DNA of 53,100 nucleotides from Gemmatimonadota bacterium (GCA_009840215.1 VXOC01000071.1:1-53100), one strand, 5' to 3'. Numbered from the stretch's first letter, positions 35,314 to 45,391 are shown. The notes: generated from the sequence alone by a model not told the origin. A program made the numbers and translations.

Positions 35314-37905
35314 GTGAGCGCCGACTCTCTGGGCCGTGTGACGGAACTCGATCTGACGGGAAACGGGCTGGATGGACAGCTCCCGGCCACTCTGGGCGAC
35401 TTGGTCCAGGCAACGGAACTGCGACTGGGTGGCAACGCTGAGCTTTCCGGCCGCCTGCCGGGGTCGCTCGTCAACCTCTCACTCCGGGTGTTGCACTATG
35501 CCGGCACCGACCTTTGCGAGCCCGCCGACGACGGATTTCAAGAGTGGATCAACGGCATCGATTCCTACAACGGCACGGATGTGGAGTGTCCGCCGTTTTC
35601 GGATCGCGAAATCCTGGAGGTTTTCTATCACTCGACCGGCGGGCCGGATTGGGGCGACAGCGAGAACTGGCTGACCGATGCTCCGCTGGACGAATGGGCC
35701 GGCGTGGACACCAACGTGGATGGCGAAGTTACGGTGCTGAGTCTGACTCGGAACAATTTGAGCGGTCGGCTGCCTCCGGAAACCGGGGACCTGTCGATGC
35801 TGGAGGTGCTGAACTTGTGGCTCAACGGGATGGAGGGCCCGGTGCCGCCGCAACTGGGACGTCTGTCACGGCTGGAGTATCTCGATCTCAGCTACAACCG
35901 GTTCTCGGGTGCGATTCCCGTCGAACTGTGGGAACTGGCGAATCTCGAGCAGTTATGGCTGGAAGCGAACGAGCTTTCCGGGCCGATCCCCCCCGAGCTG
36001 GGCAGCCTTCCGAAACTTTGGCGTATGGTGATGTACGGCAACGCACTCACGGGAACCGTCCCGGGCGAGCTGGGCGGACTGGGCGAGCTGAAAACGCTCA
36101 TCTTGAACGACAACGAGCTCACGGGGTTGGCGGATGAGATCGGAGACCTGCAATCCCTGGAGGTTCTGGACGTCAGCGGCAACAGCATGTCGGGCCCGCT
36201 GCCCGAGCAGCTGGGCTGGCTGCCGCAAATCCAATCCCTGAAATTGGACCGCAACGACTTCAGTGGAGCGGTGCCGTCGTCCTATGGAGACATTGCGACG
36301 CTGCGCGACCTGTCCGCTTCCGGTAACGAGGAGCTGTCGGGCCCGCTACCGGCCGCACTGACCGACCTGAGCCTGAGGAGCCTCGTGTTCGGCGACACGG
36401 AGGTGTGTGCGCCGGACACACGGACGTTCCAGGAGTGGCTGCACGAACTGCCGCGCGCCTACGTGAAGAGCTGCGGCACCGGAGGGGGCACGCCGGTGTA
36501 CCTGACGCAGGCGGTGCAGTCGATCGATCACCCCGTGCCGCTGGTAGTGGGCGATTCGGCCCTGCTCAGGGTGTTCGTGACCGCCAACAGCTCGACGAAC
36601 GAACCGCTGCCCGAGGTGCGGGCGCGGTTCTACCTCGCCGGAAGCCTGACGCATACGGCGAACGCGGCCCGCGGCACGGCGTCCATCCCGACGACGGTGG
36701 ATGAAGGCCGGCTCGACAAGTCGGTCAACATCGTGGTCCCGGCCTCGGTGATCCAGCCGGGGCTCGAGATGGTCGTGGACGTCGATCCGGACGGCGAGGT
36801 GCCTTCGTCGCTCGGCGTGAGGGAGCGCATCCCGGCCAGCGGCCGCCTCGAGCTGGATGTGCGCGACATGCCCACGCTGCCCCTGACCATCGTGCCGCTG
36901 CTCTACGAGCCGGACCCGGACACGGCCTACGCGGCGCAGGCCGAAGAGCTCACGGACGACCACGAGCTGCTGCACGACACGCGAACGCTTCTGCCGGTCG
37001 GGGACATCGACGTGGAAATCCACGAGCGCGTGTGGACCAGCACGAGAGACTGGTGGACCATGGCCGGCGAAGTCGACGCACTGCGCGTCGCCGAGGGCGG
37101 TGTCGGCTACTACATGGGGATCATCGAGATTCGCGGCGGTATCGCCTACGGCATCGGGTCGTGGACTTCGATTTCGCTGCTCGACGCGCACGTCATGGCG
37201 CACGAGCTCGGCCACAACATGTACCTGCGCCACGCGCCGTGCGGCGGGGCGGGCGGCCCCGACCCGAGCTACCCGCATGTTCGGGGATCGTCGGGCGCGT
37301 GGGGCTACGATTTCGCCGCCGACCGCCTGGTGGACCCGGCGGACGAGTACGACCTGATGTCCTACTGCGGCCCCGCGTGGGTCAGCGACTACCATTTCAC
37401 CAACGCGACCAAGCGGCGGCTGAAGGAGGAGACGGAGAACATGGCCGCGGCAATGGCGGCCTGGCCGACGCAGGCGCTGCTGCTGTGGGGCGGCGTGGAC
37501 CCCGACGGCAACATCGGGCTGGAGCCGGCGTTTGTGGTGGACGCACCGCCGGTGCTGCCGGCGAACCCGGGACCCTACCGGATCACGGGGCGCGACGGCG
37601 CGGGCGGAAGCCTGTTCTCGGTCAACTTCGAGATGGCCGAGCACCTGGACGGCGATGGCGAGGCCAAGGGCTTCGTTCTGGCGCTGCCCGTGCAACCCGG
37701 CTGGGACGCATTGGTGAGCATCGTGCTGGAGGGGCCCGAGGGGACGGTCGCCGTCGACCGTGAGAGCGGCGATCCGGTCACCCTGCTGCTCGACCCCACG
37801 ACCGGCAGGGCGCGCGGCTTCCTGCGCGGGGACCGGGTCGGCGGTCTGCCGGAGCCGGGCCTCGAGGCGCTGGTCAGCAGGGGCGTGCCAGGGGGGCTGA
37901 ACTGA
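35314..37905 (+). pseudogene. 3' part of the interrupted Ig/LRR metzincin gene, carrying the protease domain
   Basis: Continues in the same frame after the amber codon; the first possible restart is GTG 35314, without a good ribosome binding site or signal peptide. It encodes the remaining LRRs, a fourth module (HSTGGPDWGDSENWL), the shared block LTQAVQSIDHPVPLVVG (about residue 397), the zinc site HELGHNMYLRH (first His at 630) and a Met-turn LMSYC. The conserved C-terminal domain ends SRGVPGGLN. All protease ligands are intact, and no further stops or frameshifts are seen over 2.6 kb. The lesion is therefore either very recent, suppressed, or an assembly error. Without readthrough this part would stay in the cytoplasm. 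Confidence 0.8.
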
Positions 37906-37946
37906 TTTAGCCCTCCCGCCAGCCCGTCCCCGACCCAGCCCCTCGC

Positions 37947-37980
37947 TTGCCGCATCACCCCATTATCGCTATTCTGTCTC
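37947..37980 (+). promoter_or_regulatory. Putative promoter with shared AT-rich box
   Basis: TTGCCG (37947-37952), 17 bases, TATTCT (37970-37975), within ATTATCGCTATTCTGTCTC (37962-37980). GAATAATC at 38003-38010 is a partial second box. It precedes the hexapeptide-repeat gene. Confidence 0.5.
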
Positions 37981-38159
37981 GACATTCTCACGCCATATCT
38001 TCGAATAATCATGCAGCGTCCCGCCACCGTTATAACGACGTACCGGCTGTCTGCCTGCGGAGATTCCCGTGTCCCGGAGTTCTCCACCCACGGATTCGGC
38101 GTAAGATGGAGCGCGATCCTGCGCGGTACCGGCCCTGGGTCCACAGGCGCGCCGCCACG

Positions 38160-38750
38160 ATGAGCCACATCGATCCAACGGCCACGATCCACTCGACGGC
38201 CAGCGTCGATCCGTCCGCCACCGTGGAAGCCGGCGCCATGATCGGTTGCGATGTCACCGTCGGCCGCAACGCGCACATCGGTGTCAACGCCATCATTCAG
38301 CCGGGCGTGTCCGTGGGCGAGTACGCGACCGTCCGGGACGAGGCGCTGGTTGGGCCGGGAACGAAGCTTGGGCCCGGGTCCACCACGGGACGGGCCGCCC
38401 GGATCGGCCCGCAGGTCGAAGTGGGGACACGCGCCGTCCTGGGCGACCGCACCCATATCGAGTCCGGATCGCGGATCTCCGCTGGAGCGCTGGTCGAGCA
38501 GCGCACCACGCTGCGCAAGGGTGCCCTGGTCGACCGCGACGCCAGGGTCGGCAGCCGTGTCTCGGTGGGTCCCCGTGCGTGGATAGGCGCGGGTGCCCGG
38601 ATCGGTTCGCGGACCGCGCTCGGGGCTCGGGTGGTCGTCGGCTCCAACGCCGAGGTCGGGAACCGCGCCCGTCTGGAGCAGGGAATACGGGTTCCCAGCA
38701 ATACGGTCGTGCCGCCGCGGACGCGCAACATGGCTGGTGCCTCGTCATGA
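38160..38750 (+). CDS. Hexapeptide-repeat (left-handed beta-helix) protein
   Basis: A 196-residue protein consisting almost wholly of imperfect hexapeptide repeats of the [IV]-G-x-x-x-x type, from HIDPTATIHSTASVDPSATV to ARLEQGIRVPSNTVVPP. The fold should be a left-handed beta-helix, as in LpxA/LpxD and sugar acetyltransferases. No catalytic His loop or C-terminal acyltransferase helix is obvious, so it may be a structural or non-enzymatic member. The ATG at 38160 is chosen because the repeats begin at once; ATG 38106 would add 18 basic residues. Its stop overlaps the start of an IS3 fragment (ATGA). It shares the AT-rich upstream box with the LRR protease genes. Confidence 0.8.
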   Translation: MSHIDPTATIHSTASVDPSATVEAGAMIGCDVTVGRNAHIGVNAIIQPGVSVGEYATVRDEALVGPGTKLGPGSTTGRAARIGPQVEVGTRAVLGDRTHIESGSRISAGALVEQRTTLRKGALVDRDARVGSRVSVGPRAWIGAGARIGSRTALGARVVVGSNAEVGNRARLEQGIRVPSNTVVPPRTRNMAGASS

Positions 38751-39052
38751 ACGGCGCCGGCGGAAACGGGCGGGGCCTCCCGGTCGGCGATGAAGCCCGG
38801 ATCGATCCGCAGCAGGGGTATGCGTTCATGAAGGCCCATCGGGACGAATTCCCGGTCCTCGCGATGTGCAGGGCACTCGGCCTGTCGCCCAGCGGGTACT
38901 ACGACTGGTTGAAGCGGGCTTCCTCGGAGGATGCGCGGCGCGGCGGCGACGCTTCGGACGGCGTTCCGGACGATCCGGCAAGAGAGCGGTGGGAAGTGCG
39001 GATGACCAGGGGAGGGGAATGGAGCGCGTCCCCCGCACGCAAGCTGCCCTGA
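38747..39052 (+). pseudogene. Remnant of IS3-family transposase orfB (N-terminal part)
   Basis: 101 codons. Residues about 24-60, YAFMKAHRDEFPVLAMCRALGLSPSGYYDW, match the N-terminal helix-turn-helix segment of IS3-family OrfB. The DDE integrase core is absent and the rest is unrelated low-complexity sequence. It cannot be an active transposase. Confidence 0.7.
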
Positions 39053-39065
39053 CGGGGGATTGCCG

Positions 39066-39443
39066 ATGGCGGGAAACAGGGAGCGGTATTCGCCGGAGCT
39101 CAGGAGGCACTTGGTCGAGCTCGTGAGGAGCGGGCGCCGCCCCCGTTCCCTTGCGCGGGAGTTCGAGCCCTCGGAGCAGACGATCCGGAACTGGGTCAAG
39201 CAGGCGGATCTGGATGAAGGGCGGCGTGGCGACGGGATCAGGACCGAGGTGCGGGCGGAACTGCGGCGTTTGAAGCGCGACAACAAGCGGCTCAGGGTTG
39301 AGCGGAAGATCCTGCGGCGGGCCGCCGCCTGGTTTGCGGACGAGAAGAAGGCCGGTGATAGCCTGGCGCAGGGCGGGCGTCGTGACCCGCGAGCCGTGTC
39401 GCCCAACTATCTCCAAAGCGACAGAAAAAGGTCCGATTCTTGA
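39066..39443 (+). pseudogene. IS3-family transposase orfA (HTH protein), isolated copy
   Basis: About 125 residues: RYSPELRRHLVELVRSGRRPRSLAREFEPSEQTIRNWVKQ is the helix-turn-helix of IS3/IS911-type OrfA, followed by a leucine-zipper-like helix with LKRDNKRLRVERKILRRAAAWFA. The usual frameshift into orfB is missing: the frame ends in unrelated residues and the only orfB piece lies upstream, in the wrong order. It is an IS remnant, although the OrfA part itself looks whole. Confidence 0.75.
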
Positions 39444-39551
39444 CTGTTGTGGGGAAACCTGACCGCCGGCGACCCGCAAATGCGGTGTTCGCGTCGTTTG
39501 CGGCGACTTGGAGGGCCTCGCATATGCCCCGCTGTGACGGATATGTGTTCA

Positions 39552-39565
39552 TTGGGTATACCCAA
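39552..39565. repeat. 14-base perfect palindrome
   Basis: TTGGGTATACCCAA is a perfect dyad and a possible binding site for a dimeric regulator. No repressor gene lies next to it. Confidence 0.5.
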
Positions 39566-39678
39566 CAATCCATGAGTCGTTTCTGCAAGATATCATGCGA
39601 TTTTCGCCTGTATGACTGCAAAGCGAATGTCAAATAAAATATCATCCGTCATAACGGAACAGCTCGATCCGTTTTCAC

Positions 39679-39714
39679 GGATACAATACAATTGGGATTT
39701 GGTTACTTGTATCC
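39679..39714. repeat. Inverted repeat GGATACAA / TTGTATCC
   Basis: Two perfect 8-base arms at 39679-39686 and 39707-39714 with a 20-base spacer, in AT-rich DNA. It could be a regulator site or an end of a decayed element. Confidence 0.4.
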
Positions 39715-39772
39715 CTGCGAGTGAACTTGGACTAAGCGCAGGAATTACATGATGGTATCCGAAAACACCGCA

Positions 39773-39801
39773 TTGTCCATGTCCTTCGTGAACCCAATAA
39801 T
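39773..39801 (+). promoter_or_regulatory. Putative promoter of the large repeat lipoprotein gene
   Basis: TTGTCC (39773-39778), a 17-base spacer, AATAAT (39796-39801). About 150 bases before the ATG at 39950. An inverted repeat GGGACA-ACC-TGTCCC (39820-39834) lies directly downstream, in operator or leader position. Confidence 0.4.
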
Positions 39802-39949
39802 TGTATATACGTCATAAGTGGGACAACCTGTCCCGCTACACGGAATACCATAACCTTGGCACCGTTTTTGCCACATAGCGGGGCACGTAACCGCGCCCCC
39901 GACGGACCGGGGCCACCTACAAACCGTTCCTCAACTGGAGAAGAACGAA

Positions 39950-42900
39950 ATGAGCAGACTCAAGCTACTGGCGGCAGCCATGTTGCTTGCGCTCCCGATC
40001 ATCAGCGCATGCGGGGAGACTCCTCCTCCGCCTCCGCCGACCGGCTCGATTGACGGGCTGGTATCGATCGAGGGCCAGGGGATCGACGGAGTTTCCGTCA
40101 CCCTTAGCAACGGCGCGACCGTCACCACGGCGAACGGAGGCATGTTCCGGTTCGACGGCGTCGAAGCCGGAGCATACACGGTCACCATCAGCAACTACCC
40201 GGACGACGCGAGCTTCAACCAGACGTCGGCCGCGGCGACGATCGCCACCGATGGCGAGAACGTCACCGTGAACTTCCCGGGCGACTGGATCCGGACCTCC
40301 GCCATCATGGGGACGGTCACGGTCGAGAACGAGGGCCTCAGCGGCGTGACGGTCACACTCTCGGGCATGAGTGATTCCGAGACCCTGACGGACGCCAATG
40401 GCCAGTATGCGTTCAGCGGCCTGCGCGCGGGGACCTATACCGTGCAGATCTCGGGGTTCGACGAGGAAGATGTCGCATTCGGCTCGACCCAGAAGTCACC
40501 GACGGTGGCCGTGGGCGAATCGAAGGTCGAGACCTTTGAGGGGACCTACCTGCGGGCCTCCGCCATCACGGGCCAGGTCACCATCGGGGAGAACAACAAC
40601 CCCCTCGAGGGCGTGACCGTCAGCCTGCAGGGCAAGGGCGAGGACCGGACCGAGACGACGAACGGCGCGGGCCAGTTCACCTTCAGCGAACTGCGCCGGG
40701 GCGACTACTCGGTCGGGATCACCAACCCCGACATCGACGAGTACAGCTTCGACGTCACCTCGAAGACGATCACCGTCGCGCACGGCGAGACCGGCGAAGC
40801 CTACTTCAATGGGATCCTGCTCAGAACCGCGACGATCATCGGTACGGTCACGGTCGAGGGCGTCGGCGGCATCCCGGACGTCACGGTAACGATCCAGGGC
40901 GGCGAGCGCGGCCAGGAACTCACCGAGACGACCAACGCCGCCGGACAGTTCCGGTTCACGGATCTGTACGCTGGCGACTACTCGGTCGGCATCTCCGGCT
41001 TTGACGACGACCTGTACGGTTTCGATGTCACCACCGGTACGGTCACGGTCGAGCGCAAGGCGACGGCCACCGTGAAGCCCTTCGAGGGCATCGAGCTCCG
41101 CACGGCGGGGATCGAGGGTACGATCACGGTCGATGGCGGCCATCCTCTTCCGGGCGTGACGGTCACCGTGACCGGCGGCCCGAAGGACGAAGAGCACACC
41201 CGGGTGACCAACGACGCCGGCTACTACATGGTCGACGAGCTGCACGCGGGCGTGTACACCGTCGCGATCACGGACTACGACGAAAACGAGTACGAGTTCG
41301 AAGCCACCACGCGGACGATCGATGTCGGCCTGCGCACGACGGCGACGGTTGCCTTCCAGGGCGACCTGCTTCGCACCGGCGGGATCAGCGGCCGGGTAAG
41401 CGTTGGAGGCATGGGCCTGGACGGCATCACGGTGACGCTCTCGGGCGACGCCGACGGCGAAATGATGACCGCCGACGGCGGACAGTACGCCTTCACCGGC
41501 CTGGCCGAGGGCGACTACGCGGTCGAGATCGAGGGCTGGGACGACGACCTGTACGCCTTCGAGACGGCCATGATGGAGCGGCATGTAGCCCAGGACGCCT
41601 CGGAGATCGTGAACTTCGATGGCACGCACAGAGAGAACAACACGATCTCCGGCAGCCTGTTCCTGGACGAGATCGACGTCAACATGATGCAGGACCAGGG
41701 CGAGCCAGCCTTCGCGCAAGCGGGGATTCCGCTCATCCTGCAGGGACCGGGAGTGAACGAGGTGCGGTACGGGGCTTCCATGCCTGACGGCTCCTACGCC
41801 TTCCCGGACCTGGTAGCCGGCTCGTACCGGGTGCTCATCAACATGACCGACACAGTGGCGGCCGGGCTGACCGAGGCCGGCTTCCGCTTCTCGGGCGAGC
41901 TCACCGGTGAGGTGGCGAATGTATCCGCGGGCGACGGGGCGACGGTCAACTTCCCGTTCCGGATCGTCATGCAGACGATCCACGTCGGCGCGGTGATGGG
42001 AACCAGCAAGATGGCCACCGACACGAGAGTCGGCGGCGTGGCGCTGACGCTGTACCCGACGGTCGAGGACGCCGACAACGGCACCAACGCCCTCGGTACG
42101 GGGACAACCGGAGCGGACGACACCAAGCCGGACTTCGGCATGGCAAAGTTCGACTTCCCGCGCGCCATGGACCTTGGTCCGGGCGGCCAGGGCATGGACC
42201 ACCTGGTCTTTGCCAAGGTGACGTCGAGCGGCAACGCCGCTCTGGAGGTCGCGGACAACGCGCATATTGAGATCGAGTACGCCGGGACCGACCGCGTCAG
42301 CGCCGCGCCGGCCGCGGCTCGCCTGCTCAACACCGCCGTGAGTTTCCAGTGGTGGGTGAAGAGCAAGTCGGGCGTGCCCAACGGCGACCGGTTCCTCGGG
42401 GGCTGGAACGCGATCGTGGGTGACACGACCATCGCCACCGGCGACAGCGCTCACGCGGACGCCACGATGAAGGCGGCAGCTGCCGACCACGGCAAGGGTT
42501 CCTTCTCCGGCACGGTCGCGATCGCCGATCTGGACGACAACGCGCAGGCCAAGTACACGGTCAAGCTGGACGTGGACTCCAAGGAGCCCGCGCACGACGC
42601 CATGCAGCCCGACGGCGGCGAGATGTGGACGCAGTCGGCGGCGCTCACGCACACCCACAATGCCTTGAATCTGCCACCCAAGGAAACGGCGGATGAAGGT
42701 GCCATCTCCGTGACCTGGACGACACAGTCGCTGGTGGTGGGCGTGTACCGTGAGCGGGATGATGTGCCGGGCTTCATCGGCCATATCTCGCACCGCGTGG
42801 AGGACGACAAGCGTCCGGCCGCGCGCGTTGCGGCAGAGATGGTGGTCGAGATCATGCGCCGCAATGATCGCGGCCGCCTCGAGAAGTATGAGTGGTACGA

Positions 42901-45247
42901 CCACGACGATGATCCGACTACCGATCCCATCCACCCGACGCTATCCATCGCCGACGGGCTGGTGACAGCCAGGCACTTGCCGGCCAACATGGAGTTGACG
43001 GTTCGGCTGGACGCGGGACTGAACCGCGCTCTGGTGACGGAGCCCCGGGAGTACGTGGAGACGTTCGGCCAGGACCTGGCCCTCGGCACAACGGTCGGCG
43101 CCTTTGGCGCGATGAGCGGTGGAGGACCGCAAGTTCGGCTCTGCACCTCGTCCATCGACACGTCCGCCGATGATGGCGACTGCGCGACCTTCGGGTACCA
43201 GTGGACGACAGGTTCGGTGACCGGCTCAACCGCCCCGGCAGTCCGGGGCCTGCCCGTTACACTCGAAGCCGTCACCGACAAGCACGGCGCCCGCAACCAG
43301 GACGGGACGACCAGCGCGGCCGGCAGCGTGAACTTCACCGTCCAGGACGGCACCTACGACATTTCGGCGTCGGCGGACGCCAACGCCAACTGGGCGATTG
43401 TCAGCCCGGAGACCGTCAGGGTGTGGTGCTACCACGACGAGTATGCCGATGAGATGAATGAGCCCAGGGCGGACTCCGCATGGGTCGGCAGAGCTTGTTT
43501 CGAGCCCGATCCGTCGGCTTCCTGGACCATGTCCCGCCGGAGCCTCGAGATCAGAGGCTTCGTTGCCAACGTCGACCATGAGTTCAACAGCGTGGTCCGC
43601 GGCGACGAGACGTACGCGGGGGCAATGCTCAAGGCCACCGGAACCGCCGGACAGGGATCGTTCGACGCAACAGTCGGGGCAGACGGTCTCTACAAGTTCA
43701 CAGGGCTGCCGCAAGGCACCTACACGATCACGGCGGTGAACGGCTCCGATCACGAAATGCTGCGCTACGGTCCCGACTCCATTACGGTAACGGGGGCATC
43801 GGCCAGCCACCAATACGTGGACGTCAACGAGCAGAACGCCACGCTGAACATGCCGCTCTGGAACTACGAGACCAGCAGGGGCCAGGGCCGGCCCAACCCG
43901 GGCAGCACGGCCGCCACTTCGCTCAACGACGCCGTAACGGTCGGCACCGGTATGAACGCGGTCAACCTCACCTTCTACAACTTCGCGCTCCTGCACGCGG
44001 ACGGAACGTATTCGGGGGCGTTGAGAGAGGCGACCGACAATCCGGCCCAGATCGCGGTTGAACTGCGGCGCTGCCTGGTGTACTCGGCGGCTGACACTGT
44101 CGGCCCCGGTACAGCGGACGACATCCCGGAATCCTGCACCCCCGATAACTCGTTCAGGGCACAGGTCAAGCAGGCGGGCCCCACTGGCAACTGGAGCTTC
44201 GGTAGCCTGCGCGAGGGTTACTATCGCGTGAATATCGCCGGCCCCGACTACCGGCAGGCGAAGTGGGGCTCCATGGGCATCGACGATGACGCAGCCAACT
44301 GCGGACCCGGGACGGAGAATGACTTCGCGGTTCCCGGCGACAACACCAGCGCCAACATCTGCGATACCCGTCGTACGAGGACGCAATACGATCTGCTGAA
44401 GGGCGACCAGGCATTCAACAGCGACCGCGCGTTGTTCTACATCTACAACAACGATCTGCGCGGCGCCGACAGCCTGGCCGCGGTGACCATCAAGGGCGTC
44501 CAGACCGTCGGCGACACTGCAGACTTCCTGCACACGGGCACAATCGCTGGAGCCGTAGCGGCTGCGCAGGCCGCCGGAGGCTCGAATGCGCTCGGCGCGA
44601 CCGATGCCGCCATCACCTTCGGCGACGGCGGAAGCATCCTCGTGACGGCGACCGTCAGCGGTGGAGCCTCGTACGTCGTCCGCAATTTGACGGCGACTGG
44701 AGATTTGGCCTATGCGCCTACCGCGACGACGGGTGCGACGGTTCCGTTGGCGTTCACCCGCACGCCGGCAGCCGGCGGACCGGACGCGCCTGCTAGCGCT
44801 ACGAACGACAACAGCCTTCAGATCGAGGTCACGGGCGAAAACGGTTACAACGATCACTGGTACACCTTCACGGCGCTGAGAAACAACCCGGCAGGCAACG
44901 AGTTGGCCGCCGCTGAGGTCACAGCAAATGGCAACGCCGCCGGAGGAAGCGGGACTACTGCGGCGCCGTACACGGTTACAACGGGCAGTGCTACCGCCAA
45001 CGATGTCATAGTGAACTTCACCATGTTCGGCAAGGGAGCTGGAATCAACCTGAAGTGTGTGCAAACGGTGGCGGTATACGCGCCCGGCGCGACCACTGCG
45101 GAAACACAGATTGCGGACACGGACGCCGTGCTGTGCACCAAGCACTACAGGCTTACCGCGGGAACGACCGGTACCACCTACCGGGTCGTGATGACCTCCG
45201 AGGACGGTCGGACGCGCAACTACTGGCTCAACGTCTCCAGGGGTTAG
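39950..45247 (+). CDS. Giant surface lipoprotein with carboxypeptidase-regulatory/CNA-B-like repeats
   Basis: 1765 residues, lipobox ISAC (Cys21), with GGAGAAG at good distance before the ATG. Residues about 33-560 hold seven repeats of about 75-85 residues of the form IxGTVTVxxxGLxGVTVTLSG...TNAxGQYxFxxLxAGxYTVxIS, the prealbumin-like carboxypeptidase-regulatory/SdrD-B type fold. A long middle region (about 570-1600) contains further single copies of this fold (near VPLVLQG-like and GLPQGTYTITAVNG stretches) and segments I do not recognise. The last 100 residues end TTYRVVMTSEDGRTRNYWLNVSRG, resembling the cadherin-like beta-sandwich closing strand. No catalytic motif is seen. Probably a long stalk or matrix protein on the cell surface. 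Confidence 0.85.
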   Translation: MSRLKLLAAAMLLALPIISACGETPPPPPPTGSIDGLVSIEGQGIDGVSVTLSNGATVTTANGGMFRFDGVEAGAYTVTISNYPDDASFNQTSAAATIATDGENVTVNFPGDWIRTSAIMGTVTVENEGLSGVTVTLSGMSDSETLTDANGQYAFSGLRAGTYTVQISGFDEEDVAFGSTQKSPTVAVGESKVETFEGTYLRASAITGQVTIGENNNPLEGVTVSLQGKGEDRTETTNGAGQFTFSELRRGDYSVGITNPDIDEYSFDVTSKTITVAHGETGEAYFNGILLRTATIIGTVTVEGVGGIPDVTVTIQGGERGQELTETTNAAGQFRFTDLYAGDYSVGISGFDDDLYGFDVTTGTVTVERKATATVKPFEGIELRTAGIEGTITVDGGHPLPGVTVTVTGGPKDEEHTRVTNDAGYYMVDELHAGVYTVAITDYDENEYEFEATTRTIDVGLRTTATVAFQGDLLRTGGISGRVSVGGMGLDGITVTLSGDADGEMMTADGGQYAFTGLAEGDYAVEIEGWDDDLYAFETAMMERHVAQDASEIVNFDGTHRENNTISGSLFLDEIDVNMMQDQGEPAFAQAGIPLILQGPGVNEVRYGASMPDGSYAFPDLVAGSYRVLINMTDTVAAGLTEAGFRFSGELTGEVANVSAGDGATVNFPFRIVMQTIHVGAVMGTSKMATDTRVGGVALTLYPTVEDADNGTNALGTGTTGADDTKPDFGMAKFDFPRAMDLGPGGQGMDHLVFAKVTSSGNAALEVADNAHIEIEYAGTDRVSAAPAAARLLNTAVSFQWWVKSKSGVPNGDRFLGGWNAIVGDTTIATGDSAHADATMKAAAADHGKGSFSGTVAIADLDDNAQAKYTVKLDVDSKEPAHDAMQPDGGEMWTQSAALTHTHNALNLPPKETADEGAISVTWTTQSLVVGVYRERDDVPGFIGHISHRVEDDKRPAARVAAEMVVEIMRRNDRGRLEKYEWYDHDDDPTTDPIHPTLSIADGLVTARHLPANMELTVRLDAGLNRALVTEPREYVETFGQDLALGTTVGAFGAMSGGGPQVRLCTSSIDTSADDGDCATFGYQWTTGSVTGSTAPAVRGLPVTLEAVTDKHGARNQDGTTSAAGSVNFTVQDGTYDISASADANANWAIVSPETVRVWCYHDEYADEMNEPRADSAWVGRACFEPDPSASWTMSRRSLEIRGFVANVDHEFNSVVRGDETYAGAMLKATGTAGQGSFDATVGADGLYKFTGLPQGTYTITAVNGSDHEMLRYGPDSITVTGASASHQYVDVNEQNATLNMPLWNYETSRGQGRPNPGSTAATSLNDAVTVGTGMNAVNLTFYNFALLHADGTYSGALREATDNPAQIAVELRRCLVYSAADTVGPGTADDIPESCTPDNSFRAQVKQAGPTGNWSFGSLREGYYRVNIAGPDYRQAKWGSMGIDDDAANCGPGTENDFAVPGDNTSANICDTRRTRTQYDLLKGDQAFNSDRALFYIYNNDLRGADSLAAVTIKGVQTVGDTADFLHTGTIAGAVAAAQAAGGSNALGATDAAITFGDGGSILVTATVSGGASYVVRNLTATGDLAYAPTATTGATVPLAFTRTPAAGGPDAPASATNDNSLQIEVTGENGYNDHWYTFTALRNNPAGNELAAAEVTANGNAAGGSGTTAAPYTVTTGSATANDVIVNFTMFGKGAGINLKCVQTVAVYAPGATTAETQIADTDAVLCTKHYRLTAGTTGTTYRVVMTSEDGRTRNYWLNVSRG

Positions 45248-45289
45248 TAGCCAATCCTTCAACCTCTCGTTAGCCCCGACGAGAGCCCA

Positions 45290-45329
45290 GGGATCGTCCC
45301 CGTCCGGTTTGCCGGGCGGGGACGATCCC
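45290..45329 (+). terminator. Long perfect hairpin, likely transcription terminator
   Basis: A 13-base stem GGGATCGTCCCCG / CGGGGACGATCCC continues through a T-G pair and CCGG/CCGG to a TTTG loop, 18 pairs in all, 43 bases after the stop of the large lipoprotein gene. No U-tract follows, so termination may be factor-assisted or it may protect the 3' end. Confidence 0.6.
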
Positions 45330-45391
45330 GCATAAACCCACCCCGAAACCAATCGAAAAGACCGCCCGACCAACCGGAGGCCCGACGCCAG

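Larger units (their letters stand above)
39444..39949. other. AT-rich intergenic region with palindromes
   Basis: 506 bases, clearly richer in A and T than the rest of the window, without a convincing gene. It contains a 14-base perfect palindrome (39552-39565), an 8-base inverted repeat pair (39679-39714), a promoter-like TTGTCC-17-AATAAT (39773-39801) and a hairpin (39820-39834). It borders the IS3 remnants and precedes the large repeat lipoprotein. Confidence 0.6.

Noticed and set aside
36346-37695. 449-codon minus-strand frame opposite the protease domain
   Set aside because: His/Arg/Val-rich shadow of a conserved protease block; the sense strand carries the zinc motif.
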